Below, piece after piece: positions 8,190 through 17,622 of a stretch of DNA of 64,000 bases. Where the stretch lies: positions 310,001-374,000 of the forward strand of contig NZ_PGFV01000002.1 of assembly GCF_021023135.1 (NCBI RefSeq), in the 5' to 3' direction. Source of the DNA: Brevibacterium sp. CCUG 69071 (GTDB lineage Bacteria > Actinomycetota > Actinomycetes > Actinomycetales > Brevibacteriaceae). Numbering within the stretch: position 1 is the first letter of the stretch; every line of letters begins with the position of its first letter. The position numbers and the translations under genes are program-made. Below the pieces are notes generated by a model. That model did not search any database, was not told where the DNA came from, and saw nothing but the letters and a program-made list of their open reading frames with translations.

Positions 8190-9614
8190 GTGACGGAAAC
8201 AAGGAATATCGCAGTCATTCTCGCGGGTGGTGTCGGCACGCGGATTGGTCTCGACACTCCTAAGCAGCTGGTGAAGATCGCCGGTCGGCCGATTATGGAG
8301 CACACTCTGGCGATATTCAACGACCATCCGCAGATCGACGAGATCTTTGTCCTCATGGCCCGGGGGCATCTTGACCGTGTTCACGAGATCGTTCGGAAGA
8401 ATGACTTCGACAAAGTGACGGCGGTGCTCGAGGGTTCGGGTACGCGAAATGACACTACGCAGACAGCCCTGCGAGCCATTGCAGAGAAATACTCCGATGA
8501 CTGCAATGTGATCCTCCACGACGCGGTTCGACCGCTCTTGGCGCCGACGATCATCAACGACGTCGTGGATGCGCTCGATACCAACGCGGCGGTCGACGTC
8601 GCGATCCCTTCGGCCGACACCATCATCGAGGTCGAAGAGGGCGACGGGCAGTACCCCGTCATCAAGGACGTGCCGCCACGCTCAAACCTGAGGCGCGGCC
8701 AGACCCCGCAGGCGTTCAAACTCTCGGCAATCCAGCGGGCCTACGACTTCGCGGCACGCGACGAGAACTTCGTCGCCACTGACGATTGCTCCGTCGTCCT
8801 CCGTTACACCCCCGAGGTGCCGATTGCTGTTGTCAACGGCGATGACAGCAACATGAAGGTCACCCAGCCTATCGACATCTACATCGCCGACAAGCTGTTC
8901 CAGCTTCCGGGCCGAAACGAGCATGAGACGACCGAGGCCGCACTTCGCGAAGCTCTCGAAGGGAAGACGGTCGCGGTGTTCGGCGGCTCGTATGGTATCG
9001 GCGCAGACATCGCCTCGCTCGCCTCTGAACACGGCGCCACGGTCAAGAAATTCTCTCGCTCGACGACCAAGACCCACATCAATAGGCGAGAAGACCTCAT
9101 TGCCGCACGGGACGAGATCCTGGCCGAAACCGGTCGGATCGACTATGTCGTGAATACCGCCGGAGTGCTGCCCCTTGCTCGTCTCGACGAAACCTCGGAC
9201 GAGACGATCTACGAGGCGACGGAGATCAACTACATCGGCCCTATCCTGCTGGCCCAGACCTTCTTCCCGGAATTGGCCAAGACACAAGGCTCCCTCCTTC
9301 TCTTCACCTCGAGCTCGTACACCCGCGGGCGAGGTAGTTACAGTCTGTACAGCTCTGCCAAGGCAGCGACGGTCAATCTGACGCAGGCTCTTGCGGATGA
9401 GTGGAGCGGCGATGGGGTCCGCATCAACTGTGTGAATCCGGAAAGGACTGGAACGCCGATGCGCACCAAAGCGTTCGGTGAGGAGGATCCTGGTTCTCTT
9501 CTCGAGTCGGCAACTGTGGCGCGGGCGTCGCTCGAAGTCCTCGTCTCCAACAAGACAGGACATGTCATCGATGTGCGCAGGGACGATCCGCTCTCGGAGT
9601 ATTCGGAAAGCTGA
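8190..9614 (+). CDS. Bifunctional cytidylyltransferase (IspD/TarI-like) / short-chain reductase; CDP-ribitol or CDP-mannitol synthase candidate
   Basis: The 474-residue protein fuses two enzymes. Residues 1 to about 235 are an IspD/TarI-type cytidylyltransferase with LAGGVGTR at 11-18. Residues from about 255 are a short-chain dehydrogenase/reductase with GGSYGIG near 265 and the catalytic Tyr387-x3-Lys391. The same order is known from Acs1/Bcs1 of Haemophilus influenzae, which reduces ribulose-5-phosphate and makes CDP-ribitol; CDP-mannitol synthases combine the same two activities. The start is GTG 8190, with GGGAG 8 nt upstream; the longer in-frame ATG at 8106 lies within the probable promoter. 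It supplies an activated polyol other than glycerol for the polymerases here. Which polyol is open. Confidence 0.85.
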   Translation: MTETRNIAVILAGGVGTRIGLDTPKQLVKIAGRPIMEHTLAIFNDHPQIDEIFVLMARGHLDRVHEIVRKNDFDKVTAVLEGSGTRNDTTQTALRAIAEKYSDDCNVILHDAVRPLLAPTIINDVVDALDTNAAVDVAIPSADTIIEVEEGDGQYPVIKDVPPRSNLRRGQTPQAFKLSAIQRAYDFAARDENFVATDDCSVVLRYTPEVPIAVVNGDDSNMKVTQPIDIYIADKLFQLPGRNEHETTEAALREALEGKTVAVFGGSYGIGADIASLASEHGATVKKFSRSTTKTHINRREDLIAARDEILAETGRIDYVVNTAGVLPLARLDETSDETIYEATEINYIGPILLAQTFFPELAKTQGSLLLFTSSSYTRGRGSYSLYSSAKAATVNLTQALADEWSGDGVRINCVNPERTGTPMRTKAFGEEDPGSLLESATVARASLEVLVSNKTGHVIDVRRDDPLSEYSES

Positions 9615-9733
9615 GCCGTAACGAAATCGGTTCGGCGCGCCCGTCAGCCTGCTCGAAGGCGTGAACCGACAGTGACCAGCATCGATCTGAAGAGCAGACG
9701 GATCGTTTAGGCCGAGGCTAAAGGCAAGGTGCA

Positions 9734-12700
9734 GTGAAACTGGCAGAAACAGAAGAGTCGAAACTCGAGTCAGCAGGACCGGCATTCGTCTGGTCGACGG
9801 TCGGATCAGCTCTCTCCTACGCCGTGCCCGCTCTGCTTGCCGCTCTCGCGACGTTCGCCCCGTTGATGCAGCTGCCGCAGTGGACATTCTTCGCTCTTAT
9901 CTGTGCAGTGCTCACCTGGGACTTATTTCGGATCTGGGCCAAGGATTCGACACTCGGTCACCGCGCGGTCATCCGCACACTGGTCGCAGGCGCGGTTGCG
10001 CTGAGCTTCTCGTCGGGGTCAGCCCATCAGGATGTCTCGTGGGTAACGGCCCTGGCCTTCGTGGGCGTCGCTTTCCCTGTACTGATCGAAAGTTCCCTGG
10101 GCAAAGGAGTTTCAAAACGCACGGCCTTTGCCGCGAATCTCCCCGGACTTAAGCCAGCTGAACCGCTGCCTGCTGTCGCTCGCCCGTTAATGACGGCGTC
10201 TGCGGCTGTACTGCTGCTCGGTTCGATGTTGTCGAGCTTGGGCGGGAGCCCCGTGATCTGGCTGGTTCTGGTGATTCTGCTCGATCTTTTCTACGCCGGG
10301 GTGCTCATCGCCGCCCTGGCGCGAATCCAAACGGACAGGACTCTGAGGGCGGCACTGCCCGGCGCAGTCGCCGACTACCAGCCCGAGTTCATCATCTACA
10401 CCGCACTCCCGGACGATGCGCCCCACCAAGTCATGATGTGGGCCCCATACCTTGCTCGAACAGGTCGGCGCTTCATGATCGTCACCCGGCATGAACGTCC
10501 GGCCAGGACGTTGGCGGCGATGACGGACGCTCCCGTCATCGCACGGCGGAGCATCGCGGATCTCGAAAGCGTGCTGACCGACTCGATCAAAGCGGTCTTC
10601 TACTGCAACGCATCGTCGGGGAACAGCACGATGGTGCGCTATCCGGAGTACACCCACGTCTTTCTCGGACACGGTGATTCCGACAAACCAACCTCGTACA
10701 ACCCTCTCCATGCCATGTACGACCGAATCTTCGCAGCCGGTCCGGCCGCGACTCGCCGGTATGGTGCGCACGGAGTCATCATCGATCCTGATCGCTTCGA
10801 GATCGTCGGACGGCCGCAGCTGGAGAGTGTCGAGCGGTTCGACTCTCCGATGGCCGATGTCGAAGACCCGACCGTTCTCTACGCGCCGACGTGGCGCGGG
10901 CACGTCGAAGAGACGATGTTGTATTCGCTGCCGGTGGCGGCGCAGATGCTCCGCAGGGTGCTTGACCACGGCGCACGAGTCATCTTCAGGCCGCACCCGT
11001 TCAGCTACCAGTTCGACGAAGACGTCGCGTACATCGATGAGATCAAGGAGATGCTCGCCGCCGACACTAGGCGGACCTGTCGGCAGCACATCTTCGGCGA
11101 AGCAGCCGAGTCAGATATGGATGTCGTCGAATGTGCGAACCTCTCGGACGCAATGATCTCGGACGTCTCGAGTGTGGTCTCGGACTACCTCTACTCAGGC
11201 AAGCCGTTCGCCATGGTCGCCGTCAGTGCCATCGGCCAGGATTTCGTCGACGAGTATCCCATCGCTCGTGCTTCATATGTTCTCAACGGAGACCTCAGCA
11301 ATCTCGATGAGACCCTCACCGCGCTGCTTCGTGACGATCCGAGGCAAGCTGAGCGAATCGCTCTGCGTACCGACTACCTCGGCGACTTTCCTGCGGAAGG
11401 CTACGCGGAGCACTTCATAGATGCGGCACGACGCAGTATCGATGAGAACGATTCGAAGGACGACGAGGCGACGGATCTCGACGAGAACGCCGACGAAAGC
11501 AGCGATGGATCGGTACCACCCGCCCAGAACGAGACGGAGCAGGACGACGATTCGACCGATGAAGCTGTTGGCAATCGCAGCGTGTTCTCGACGATTTGGA
11601 ACCAGCTCGCCGGCAGAACCATCGCCCCGGCTCTGTTCGGCGTACTGACCTTCGTCTTCGCGATTCTGCCGGTCTCACACGCGGTGACAGCAACGTGCGG
11701 GCTCGTCGGAACACTGATTTATCTCATCATCTATCGGCGAGTGATCCGCCGTCGCGGCCGGAGCACGAATCTGCTGCGCGCATCGAACGGTGCACGGGCT
11801 CTTATCGTCTTCGCCCTGACTTTCGAGTGGATCACGGTCTTCGGATGGTCGTGGATCATCGCCACCGCGGGATTCATCCTCCTGCTCTCCATCGTTCTCG
11901 AGACCAGCATCATCAAGTCGTGGCGCGTCACCGGACTCGAAGCTCGCAATCTTCCCGGCGTCGAGACTCGCGGCTATCAGCCGTTTGGCCGCGGCAATGT
12001 CGCCATTGCGAGTTCGGTGACCACAGTGATCGCATGGATATTGTCCTACAGTGGAATCCTTTCCCCTGTCGCGCTCGTTCTTTCACTGATCACGCTGGCA
12101 ATGGCGGTGTTCGTCTGTGCAGCGGGCCTAATCCGGGGCCTCCGCAGCGCGCGACTCGAGGTCGAGCTACCCGAAATGCTCGATACCTACGGGGCGGAAT
12201 TCGCAGTATATTTCGGATCGACGATGGGAATCGGCTACCAGCTGGGAATGTGGGATCCGTACTTCGACAGAATGGGACGCCGATACATCGTCATCACCCG
12301 AAGTCTGAAAATGATGCGGGCGGCTCAGAACGTCACGGATGCCCCCATCATCAACCGACCGACCTTGCGCAGCCTCGAAACTGTCATCACCTCAAGTCTC
12401 AAGGCCGCGTTCTATGTCAACAACGCTGGAAAGAATTCGCACTTCATCGAGCGCCGCGAGATGACACACGTGTGGTTGAACCACGGCGACTCCGAGAAGC
12501 CGGCCTGTTTCAACCCGGTCCACGCAATCTACGACAAGATCTTCTCGGCTGGTCAGGCCGGAGTCGACCGCTACGCCAGGCATGGGGTACACATCCCGCG
12601 CCAGAAGTTCGACATCGTCGGTCGTCCGCAGGTTGAGCAGATCAGCCGCGCGGAGGTGCCGGTCGGTGAGATTGAGAACTCGACAGTTCTCTATGCTCCG

Positions 12701-13306
12701 ACGTGGAAGGGCCCTTACAAGGACACGGCTTTCTACTCACTGCCTCGAGGAGAGGAGATCGTTCGCGAACTGCTCTCACGCGGTTGCACCGTCGTCTTCC
12801 GTGCTCACAGCCTCAACTACCGCTTCCCCGAGGCACGGGAGATGATTCGCCGCATCGGGGCGACCTTGGATGCCGATAGGGCACTGACCGGTCGTCAGCA
12901 CATCTGGGGAGAAGCCGCGGAGAAGGAGATGTCGCTCGAGGATTGTTTCAATGTCTCCGATGCGATGATCGCCGATGTTTCCGCCGTCGTCAGCGACTAC
13001 CTGCAGTCACAGAAGCCTCTTGCCATGGTGTCCGTAGGACGGACGCGGGAGCAGCTGGAAGAGGATGCTCCGGTTTCCCGTGCGTCCTATGTCATCGCGG
13101 ACGACCTCGGTAATCTTGACGACATGCTCACTCTGCTGTTGGGAGAGGACCCGTTGGCGGAAGACCGCGAAGAGATGAGGAAATACTATCTCGGCGATTT
13201 CTCTGCCGAGAACTATGTGTGGGCCTTCGTGACAGAGGCGACTCGTGTCATCGACGTCAAGCGGGCAGAAGCAGAGAACACTGCGCAGACGAACGAAGGC
13301 GAATGA
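9734..13306 (+). CDS. Double-domain membrane teichoic acid polymerase (two TagF-like domains in one protein)
   Basis: The 1190-residue protein contains two complete membrane-plus-catalytic units. Unit A has hydrophobic segments within residues 20-195 and a glycerophosphotransferase domain to about 565, with HGDSDK (His313), APTWRG and R419-P-H421-P. A strongly acidic linker covers about 569-615. Unit B has hydrophobic segments within 625-805 and a second catalytic domain with HGDSEK (His917), APTWKG and R1023-A-H1025-S, where the usual RPHP is changed but the His is kept. Both units end with SDV/ADVS motifs. The GTG start has an AAGG site. A polymerase with two active sites could add two different units or build the chain in two steps; that is inference. 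It is followed after 3 nt by the pyruvyl transferase gene. Confidence 0.85.
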   Translation: MKLAETEESKLESAGPAFVWSTVGSALSYAVPALLAALATFAPLMQLPQWTFFALICAVLTWDLFRIWAKDSTLGHRAVIRTLVAGAVALSFSSGSAHQDVSWVTALAFVGVAFPVLIESSLGKGVSKRTAFAANLPGLKPAEPLPAVARPLMTASAAVLLLGSMLSSLGGSPVIWLVLVILLDLFYAGVLIAALARIQTDRTLRAALPGAVADYQPEFIIYTALPDDAPHQVMMWAPYLARTGRRFMIVTRHERPARTLAAMTDAPVIARRSIADLESVLTDSIKAVFYCNASSGNSTMVRYPEYTHVFLGHGDSDKPTSYNPLHAMYDRIFAAGPAATRRYGAHGVIIDPDRFEIVGRPQLESVERFDSPMADVEDPTVLYAPTWRGHVEETMLYSLPVAAQMLRRVLDHGARVIFRPHPFSYQFDEDVAYIDEIKEMLAADTRRTCRQHIFGEAAESDMDVVECANLSDAMISDVSSVVSDYLYSGKPFAMVAVSAIGQDFVDEYPIARASYVLNGDLSNLDETLTALLRDDPRQAERIALRTDYLGDFPAEGYAEHFIDAARRSIDENDSKDDEATDLDENADESSDGSVPPAQNETEQDDDSTDEAVGNRSVFSTIWNQLAGRTIAPALFGVLTFVFAILPVSHAVTATCGLVGTLIYLIIYRRVIRRRGRSTNLLRASNGARALIVFALTFEWITVFGWSWIIATAGFILLLSIVLETSIIKSWRVTGLEARNLPGVETRGYQPFGRGNVAIASSVTTVIAWILSYSGILSPVALVLSLITLAMAVFVCAAGLIRGLRSARLEVELPEMLDTYGAEFAVYFGSTMGIGYQLGMWDPYFDRMGRRYIVITRSLKMMRAAQNVTDAPIINRPTLRSLETVITSSLKAAFYVNNAGKNSHFIERREMTHVWLNHGDSEKPACFNPVHAIYDKIFSAGQAGVDRYARHGVHIPRQKFDIVGRPQVEQISRAEVPVGEIENSTVLYAPTWKGPYKDTAFYSLPRGEEIVRELLSRGCTVVFRAHSLNYRFPEAREMIRRIGATLDADRALTGRQHIWGEAAEKEMSLEDCFNVSDAMIADVSAVVSDYLQSQKPLAMVSVGRTREQLEEDAPVSRASYVIADDLGNLDDMLTLLLGEDPLAEDREEMRKYYLGDFSAENYVWAFVTEATRVIDVKRAEAENTAQTNEGE

Positions 13307-13309
13307 GCG

Positions 13310-14716
13310 ATGACCCGAATACTCCTTAGAGCCTCGAAGCATCCCTGGGAGGCGCTGTCTGCGGAGGAGACCCTGCGCACCCGGGCGTTGGCGGAGAACG
13401 TAGGCAACCTGCTGTTCTCCCAGTCTGTCTACCGGTCATTGGCGACGCCCGATGCCGAGATCACTCCCGACGGGTACCAGAGTCACCGACGGGGGCATTC
13501 GGCTGACTTCGCGGCCCAAATCAACGCCGACTACGATGCTTTCGTCATTCCGCTCGCAAATGCCTTCCGCCCCGGTTTTCAGAAGTACCTGCAACGACTG
13601 ACTGAGTTGGTCTCCAAACTGAGGATTCCCGTGGTCGTCGTCGGGGTGGGCAGCCAGCACAAGCTCGATGTCGAGGCGGAGGGCACCGATCCGATCGCTG
13701 CAGATGTCAGCGCGTTCATGAATGCCGTGCTGGAGAGATCGAGCAGCGTCGGTGTGAGGGGCGAATACACGGCCGAGTACCTGGCTGGACTGGGGTACGA
13801 TGACTCGGTCGTCGACATCATCGGCTGCCCTTCGATATTCATGAACGGGCCTAATCCTCAGGTCGGTCGTCCCACTGTGGAGCTGCAGACTGACTCCGCT
13901 GTAGCGATGAATGTCTCGCCCTATGTCAGGGCGATGAAACCCATTGTCGCGCGGCACAGTCGCAAGTACGAGAATCTCGTCTACATACCGCAGAATCACA
14001 ATGATCTGGCGATGATGGTTTGGGGCATCAACCGGACCAACCCGAAAGATCTGCGCAACCCGACTCATACTGGACACGAGCTGTACCGCCGCGACCAGAT
14101 GCGGTTCCCGCTCGATCCGCGCACATGGGTGGAATTCCTCAGCAAACAGGATTTCGTCTTCGGAACGCGTATCCATGGAAGCATCGCGGGGATCCTGTCT
14201 GGGACGCCGACTTTCCTGCTCGCACATGACAGCCGGACACTTGAACTGGGTGAGTACCATCGGCTGCCGCACGCGAAGATTTCGAGCCTTCCGAAGAACA
14301 TCGATGCGGCGGAACTTCATGAACGTACTGATTTCACCGAGTTCGAGGCGCAGACTCCCGAAGTCCTCTCCCGGTACATCGCGTTCCTGGAGAAGAACGG
14401 GCTGAGCCACACCTTCGCATCGGGGAACGAGCCGGTCGAATTCGACCGCATGGTCGCCGAGGCGAAGCTGCCTGACATGGTGCCGACTCTCTTCGCCGAC
14501 GGTGACGCCGGCAAACAAGTGATCATGGAGCGGATCAGAGACCTGCACGAGCGTCAGTCGCTGCTCGAATCGACCCTGGCCTCAAACGGTATGTCCGTCG
14601 ATGGCGGCGGACCTGTGCAGCGCGGACGGAGCGATGGAGGAGTCAAAGGTATCTTCAACGATTCGTCACGACGGGTTCGAAGAATCGTCTCGACAGCGCT
14701 CAGGAGGGCCAAATGA
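13310..14716 (+). CDS. Polysaccharide pyruvyl transferase family protein
   Basis: The 468-residue protein has the layout of the CsaB/polysaccharide pyruvyl transferase family, which adds ketal-linked pyruvate from phosphoenolpyruvate to sugars or polyols of wall polymers. The most telling segment is FGTRIHGSIAGILSGTP (about residues 283-299) followed by LAHDSRT, typical of the C-terminal donor-binding half. No signal peptide or membrane segment is seen, so it acts in the cytoplasm. The start lies 3 nt after the double-polymerase stop and its own stop overlaps the next gene (ATGA), so it is embedded in the polymerase operon. This places pyruvylation in the same pathway as polyol-phosphate polymerisation. 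Confidence 0.8.
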   Translation: MTRILLRASKHPWEALSAEETLRTRALAENVGNLLFSQSVYRSLATPDAEITPDGYQSHRRGHSADFAAQINADYDAFVIPLANAFRPGFQKYLQRLTELVSKLRIPVVVVGVGSQHKLDVEAEGTDPIAADVSAFMNAVLERSSSVGVRGEYTAEYLAGLGYDDSVVDIIGCPSIFMNGPNPQVGRPTVELQTDSAVAMNVSPYVRAMKPIVARHSRKYENLVYIPQNHNDLAMMVWGINRTNPKDLRNPTHTGHELYRRDQMRFPLDPRTWVEFLSKQDFVFGTRIHGSIAGILSGTPTFLLAHDSRTLELGEYHRLPHAKISSLPKNIDAAELHERTDFTEFEAQTPEVLSRYIAFLEKNGLSHTFASGNEPVEFDRMVAEAKLPDMVPTLFADGDAGKQVIMERIRDLHERQSLLESTLASNGMSVDGGGPVQRGRSDGGVKGIFNDSSRRVRRIVSTALRRAK

Positions 14717-15939
14717 AGCGAGTAGTGCGGTCGAGCCTGCGTTCGCTGCTGGATTCCCGGCCAGGGCGAGTCCTCAGAGGATGGCTGCAGGACAGCGGGC
14801 CGGCGCGAAGATCCGGCATCCACTCGTACGGCGGAGCTCCGGACGCCGAGGTGGTCGCCTATTTCGGCGATGGGCCGGACAGACTGTACCAACTGCGTCA
14901 GTGGGTGCCGGCGCTCGAGCGGCTGAACGAAAATTTTCGGGTCGTCGTGGTTCTGCGAAACGAGCGGTCATTCGCCGCCGCCAAATCGCTGACCGATCTG
15001 CCGCTTGTGCTCGCGGTATCGCAGCCGGACCTCATCGATCTCTACACGGCGCAGGATTACCGCCTCGCGATCTACGTCAACAACAGCATGCGCAACTTCC
15101 AGTCGATGGCGGAGCCGGCGATCATCCATGTTCACGTGGACCACGGAGAGAGCGATAAGACCAGCTCGATCTCGAACCAGCTCAAGGCTTACGACAAGGT
15201 GTTCGTTGCTGGTCCCGCGGCAAAAGAGAGATGCGAGCGAGTTCTCTGGGGCTTCGACGAGACGAAGCTGGTCGAGATCGGGCGTCCGCCTCTGGACGGG
15301 GAGTTCGTCTCCGTTCTTCCTCGGGACAGTCGACAGACCGTGGTCTATGCGCCGACGTGGGAAGGCGAGAATGACTCCAACAACTTCACCTCGGTCGACG
15401 TTCTGGGTCTGCAGATCATCGAATCTCTGCTGGCAGCGAACGCGCGAGTGGTCTACCGCCCCCACCCCCGCACGGCCGACTTGTCTGAGTCCGACTTCGC
15501 AGCCGCGGACAGAGCCATCAGAGCGCAGATTGACGAGGCGAACGAAAGCGGAGGGTCTCATGTCATCTCGGCGGAGGAGAACATCCTCGACCTCTTCGTC
15601 GACGCTGATGTGCTCATCGCCGACATCTCCAGTGTCGGTCTCGACTTCCTCTATCTGCATCCGGAGAAGGGCCTTATCCTCACCGATCGGCACAATGATC
15701 CGCAGCGCCTGGAAGCGTCCTCGCCGATTGCTTCGAAATTGGAGTCCCTATCTCTGGACACCATTGCGGGCCTGCCCCGAATGCTCGAAAGCGTAGTCAC
15801 CGATGAATCGCAGAGTGCCGCGAGACGGCAGCTCAAAGAGCACTATTTCGGAGTCGCCTCTGCCGGCGAGGCGACCGAGCTCTTCGTCGAGGCCGTTGAG
15901 AACGCCGTGCGGGAGCGCGAAAGCACCCGGCGTTCGTAG
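14713..15939 (+). CDS. CDP-glycerol/polyol phosphotransferase (TagB/TagF family), soluble form
   Basis: The 408-residue product has the family motifs HGESDK (His144), APTWEG near residue 214, RPHP at 249-252 and ADISS near 300. It lacks the N-terminal transmembrane block found in the 6304 and 9734 products and may bind the membrane peripherally, as TagB and TagF do. Its ATG overlaps the stop of the pyruvyl transferase and an AGGAGG site precedes it. It is most similar to the truncated gene at the window start; both share the SNQLKAYD segment after the HG motif. The gene ends 3 nt from the convergent Stealth gene, with no room for a terminator. Confidence 0.85.
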   Translation: MKRVVRSSLRSLLDSRPGRVLRGWLQDSGPARRSGIHSYGGAPDAEVVAYFGDGPDRLYQLRQWVPALERLNENFRVVVVLRNERSFAAAKSLTDLPLVLAVSQPDLIDLYTAQDYRLAIYVNNSMRNFQSMAEPAIIHVHVDHGESDKTSSISNQLKAYDKVFVAGPAAKERCERVLWGFDETKLVEIGRPPLDGEFVSVLPRDSRQTVVYAPTWEGENDSNNFTSVDVLGLQIIESLLAANARVVYRPHPRTADLSESDFAAADRAIRAQIDEANESGGSHVISAEENILDLFVDADVLIADISSVGLDFLYLHPEKGLILTDRHNDPQRLEASSPIASKLESLSLDTIAGLPRMLESVVTDESQSAARRQLKEHYFGVASAGEATELFVEAVENAVRERESTRRS

Positions 15940-15942
15940 CCG

Positions 15943-17616
15943 CTAGATCTCGAACGTGCTCTTCCACGGGAAATAGGCCTCGAGGAAGGCTGCGACTTCG
16001 TCATCGGACAGCGGATCGACCTCCTCGACCGGCGCGTCATTGAGACACAGAGTCGAACGATTGCGCTGGCGGAGAGTCTCACGCATGACCCACCGATAGT
16101 TCTCATCGCGGATGTTGATGTAGCGGTACGTGATCGAGGTGGCGACCGCCTTCCCGACGATCTGCGAGTAGTAGTGATAGAGCTGGTCGGCGACGATGTC
16201 CTCATGATGTCGGAAACGACTCGCCCACGTGCGCTCGAAGGCAGCACGGAATCGCTCCTCCATCTCGAACTGGACGCTCTTGAGCAGGGCATAAGGCGTG
16301 TGTTTGATTGCGCGAGTCACCGTGATTCCGAACTCAGCCTCCAGCAGCTGACGGATGTTCCGCGTGAGATTGAAATGCGGACCATCCTCTAACGTCGCGG
16401 TGCCGAACGGCCGATGGTTGCGAGAGGGGAACACCTTCGACAGTCCGGTCGGCAGGAAGAAATCCTGAGGCCGAACGGGTTTGCCGAACATCACATCATC
16501 ATTGAGGTAGATGAAATGCTCACTCAGTCCCGGTATGTGATGGAGACGCGAGATGATCGAGTTGCTGTTGAAGGTCGGCAGATGGTTCGGATCGTCATAG
16601 ATCTCGGCATGGCTGATCAGTCTGATCTTCGGATGATCGAGATCGAGCCACGAGGGAACCTGCCCCGAGGTGACGATGTAGATCGTCTTGAACCAGGGGG
16701 CAAAGGCCTCGACCGATCGGAGAGAGTACTTCAGCTCGTCCTTCGACTCGAAGCGGGCTTCGTGATTGGCCTCGGGGTGATATTCGTGGCCCGCGATCTC
16801 CGCTTCGAGCCGCCGTTTGGACTCGATCCACTCCGGGTCGGCGCCGTCGACCCAGGTGTAGACCGCGTCGATCGGAAACGTGATGTCCTCAAGCATGGTG
16901 CGGTGGAGCACGCGGGGAGTGAGGCAGGCGATTCCGGACTCCGTCGTCGTCGGCTCGAGAGTGAATTCCTCCTCGGCGATGAGTTTGGCCGCTCTGTTCT
17001 CGGCGGGCGCATCGATGACCACGCGGGCATCCGAGACGATCGAGGTCCAGAATTCGATCGTGCAGCCATAGCGGTACCCGAAGGCCAGATTCGAATTCCG
17101 CACCTTCTTCGGTGCCGTCACGGTGATGATGTCGACCTCGGGTTCGCGGCACAGCCGGACCGCCTCGGCGAGAGCCACGGCACCCGTCTGCGGTGCTTTG
17201 ACATAGATGGGTTCGCCTGGGCCCGGTGTCGCCAGAGCGGTGCCGACCTGCTCCTTGGACTCCGTCCTCACTCCGATCCGGTAGCCGTGGCCGGAATAGT
17301 CCTCGACGAGCCACCATTCGATGCCGGCGTCATCGAGGGCATCGACGACGAGACGGAAATTCTGCTCTGCCGCGTGCGGAGGGATCAACTCGTCGACGAG
17401 CTCATTGAGCAAGTCTCCGTGGCGCGTCACCTCTCGCCGGATCGCGAACCCGCTCTGCTCGGACCGTCGCCGGACCAACTGCCGACGTCGTCTGTCGAAC
17501 CGGCTGAGGATCCGCAGCCCCTTCCGTCGCAGCTTGAGGTAGCGCTTCTCTCCCGACACCTTGATGACGACAGGTTTCGCAAAGCCGGCAACTGCAGTGA
17601 CCAATTCTCTTCGCAC
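15943..17616 (-). CDS. Stealth-family sugar-1-phosphate transferase (copy 1)
   Basis: The 557-residue protein shows the four conserved Stealth regions in order: AVYTWVDGADPEW (CR1, about residue 250), the SKDELKYSLRS...TSGQVPSWL block with LHHIPGLSEHFIYLNDD (CR2), a RAIKHTPYALLK block (CR3) and a short LNDAP motif (CR4). Characterised Stealth enzymes transfer a hexose-1-phosphate from UDP-sugars to build phosphodiester-linked capsules or wall polymers. About 245 residues precede CR1 and form an extra domain shared with the neighbouring copy. The GTG start lies 6 nt after the upstream Stealth gene, and its AAGG site overlaps that gene's stop. It is transcribed against the teichoic acid genes. 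Confidence 0.85.
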   Translation of the reverse strand: MRRELVTAVAGFAKPVVIKVSGEKRYLKLRRKGLRILSRFDRRRRQLVRRRSEQSGFAIRREVTRHGDLLNELVDELIPPHAAEQNFRLVVDALDDAGIEWWLVEDYSGHGYRIGVRTESKEQVGTALATPGPGEPIYVKAPQTGAVALAEAVRLCREPEVDIITVTAPKKVRNSNLAFGYRYGCTIEFWTSIVSDARVVIDAPAENRAAKLIAEEEFTLEPTTTESGIACLTPRVLHRTMLEDITFPIDAVYTWVDGADPEWIESKRRLEAEIAGHEYHPEANHEARFESKDELKYSLRSVEAFAPWFKTIYIVTSGQVPSWLDLDHPKIRLISHAEIYDDPNHLPTFNSNSIISRLHHIPGLSEHFIYLNDDVMFGKPVRPQDFFLPTGLSKVFPSRNHRPFGTATLEDGPHFNLTRNIRQLLEAEFGITVTRAIKHTPYALLKSVQFEMEERFRAAFERTWASRFRHHEDIVADQLYHYYSQIVGKAVATSITYRYINIRDENYRWVMRETLRQRNRSTLCLNDAPVEEVDPLSDDEVAAFLEAYFPWKSTFEI

Positions 17617-17622
17617 GGTGAT

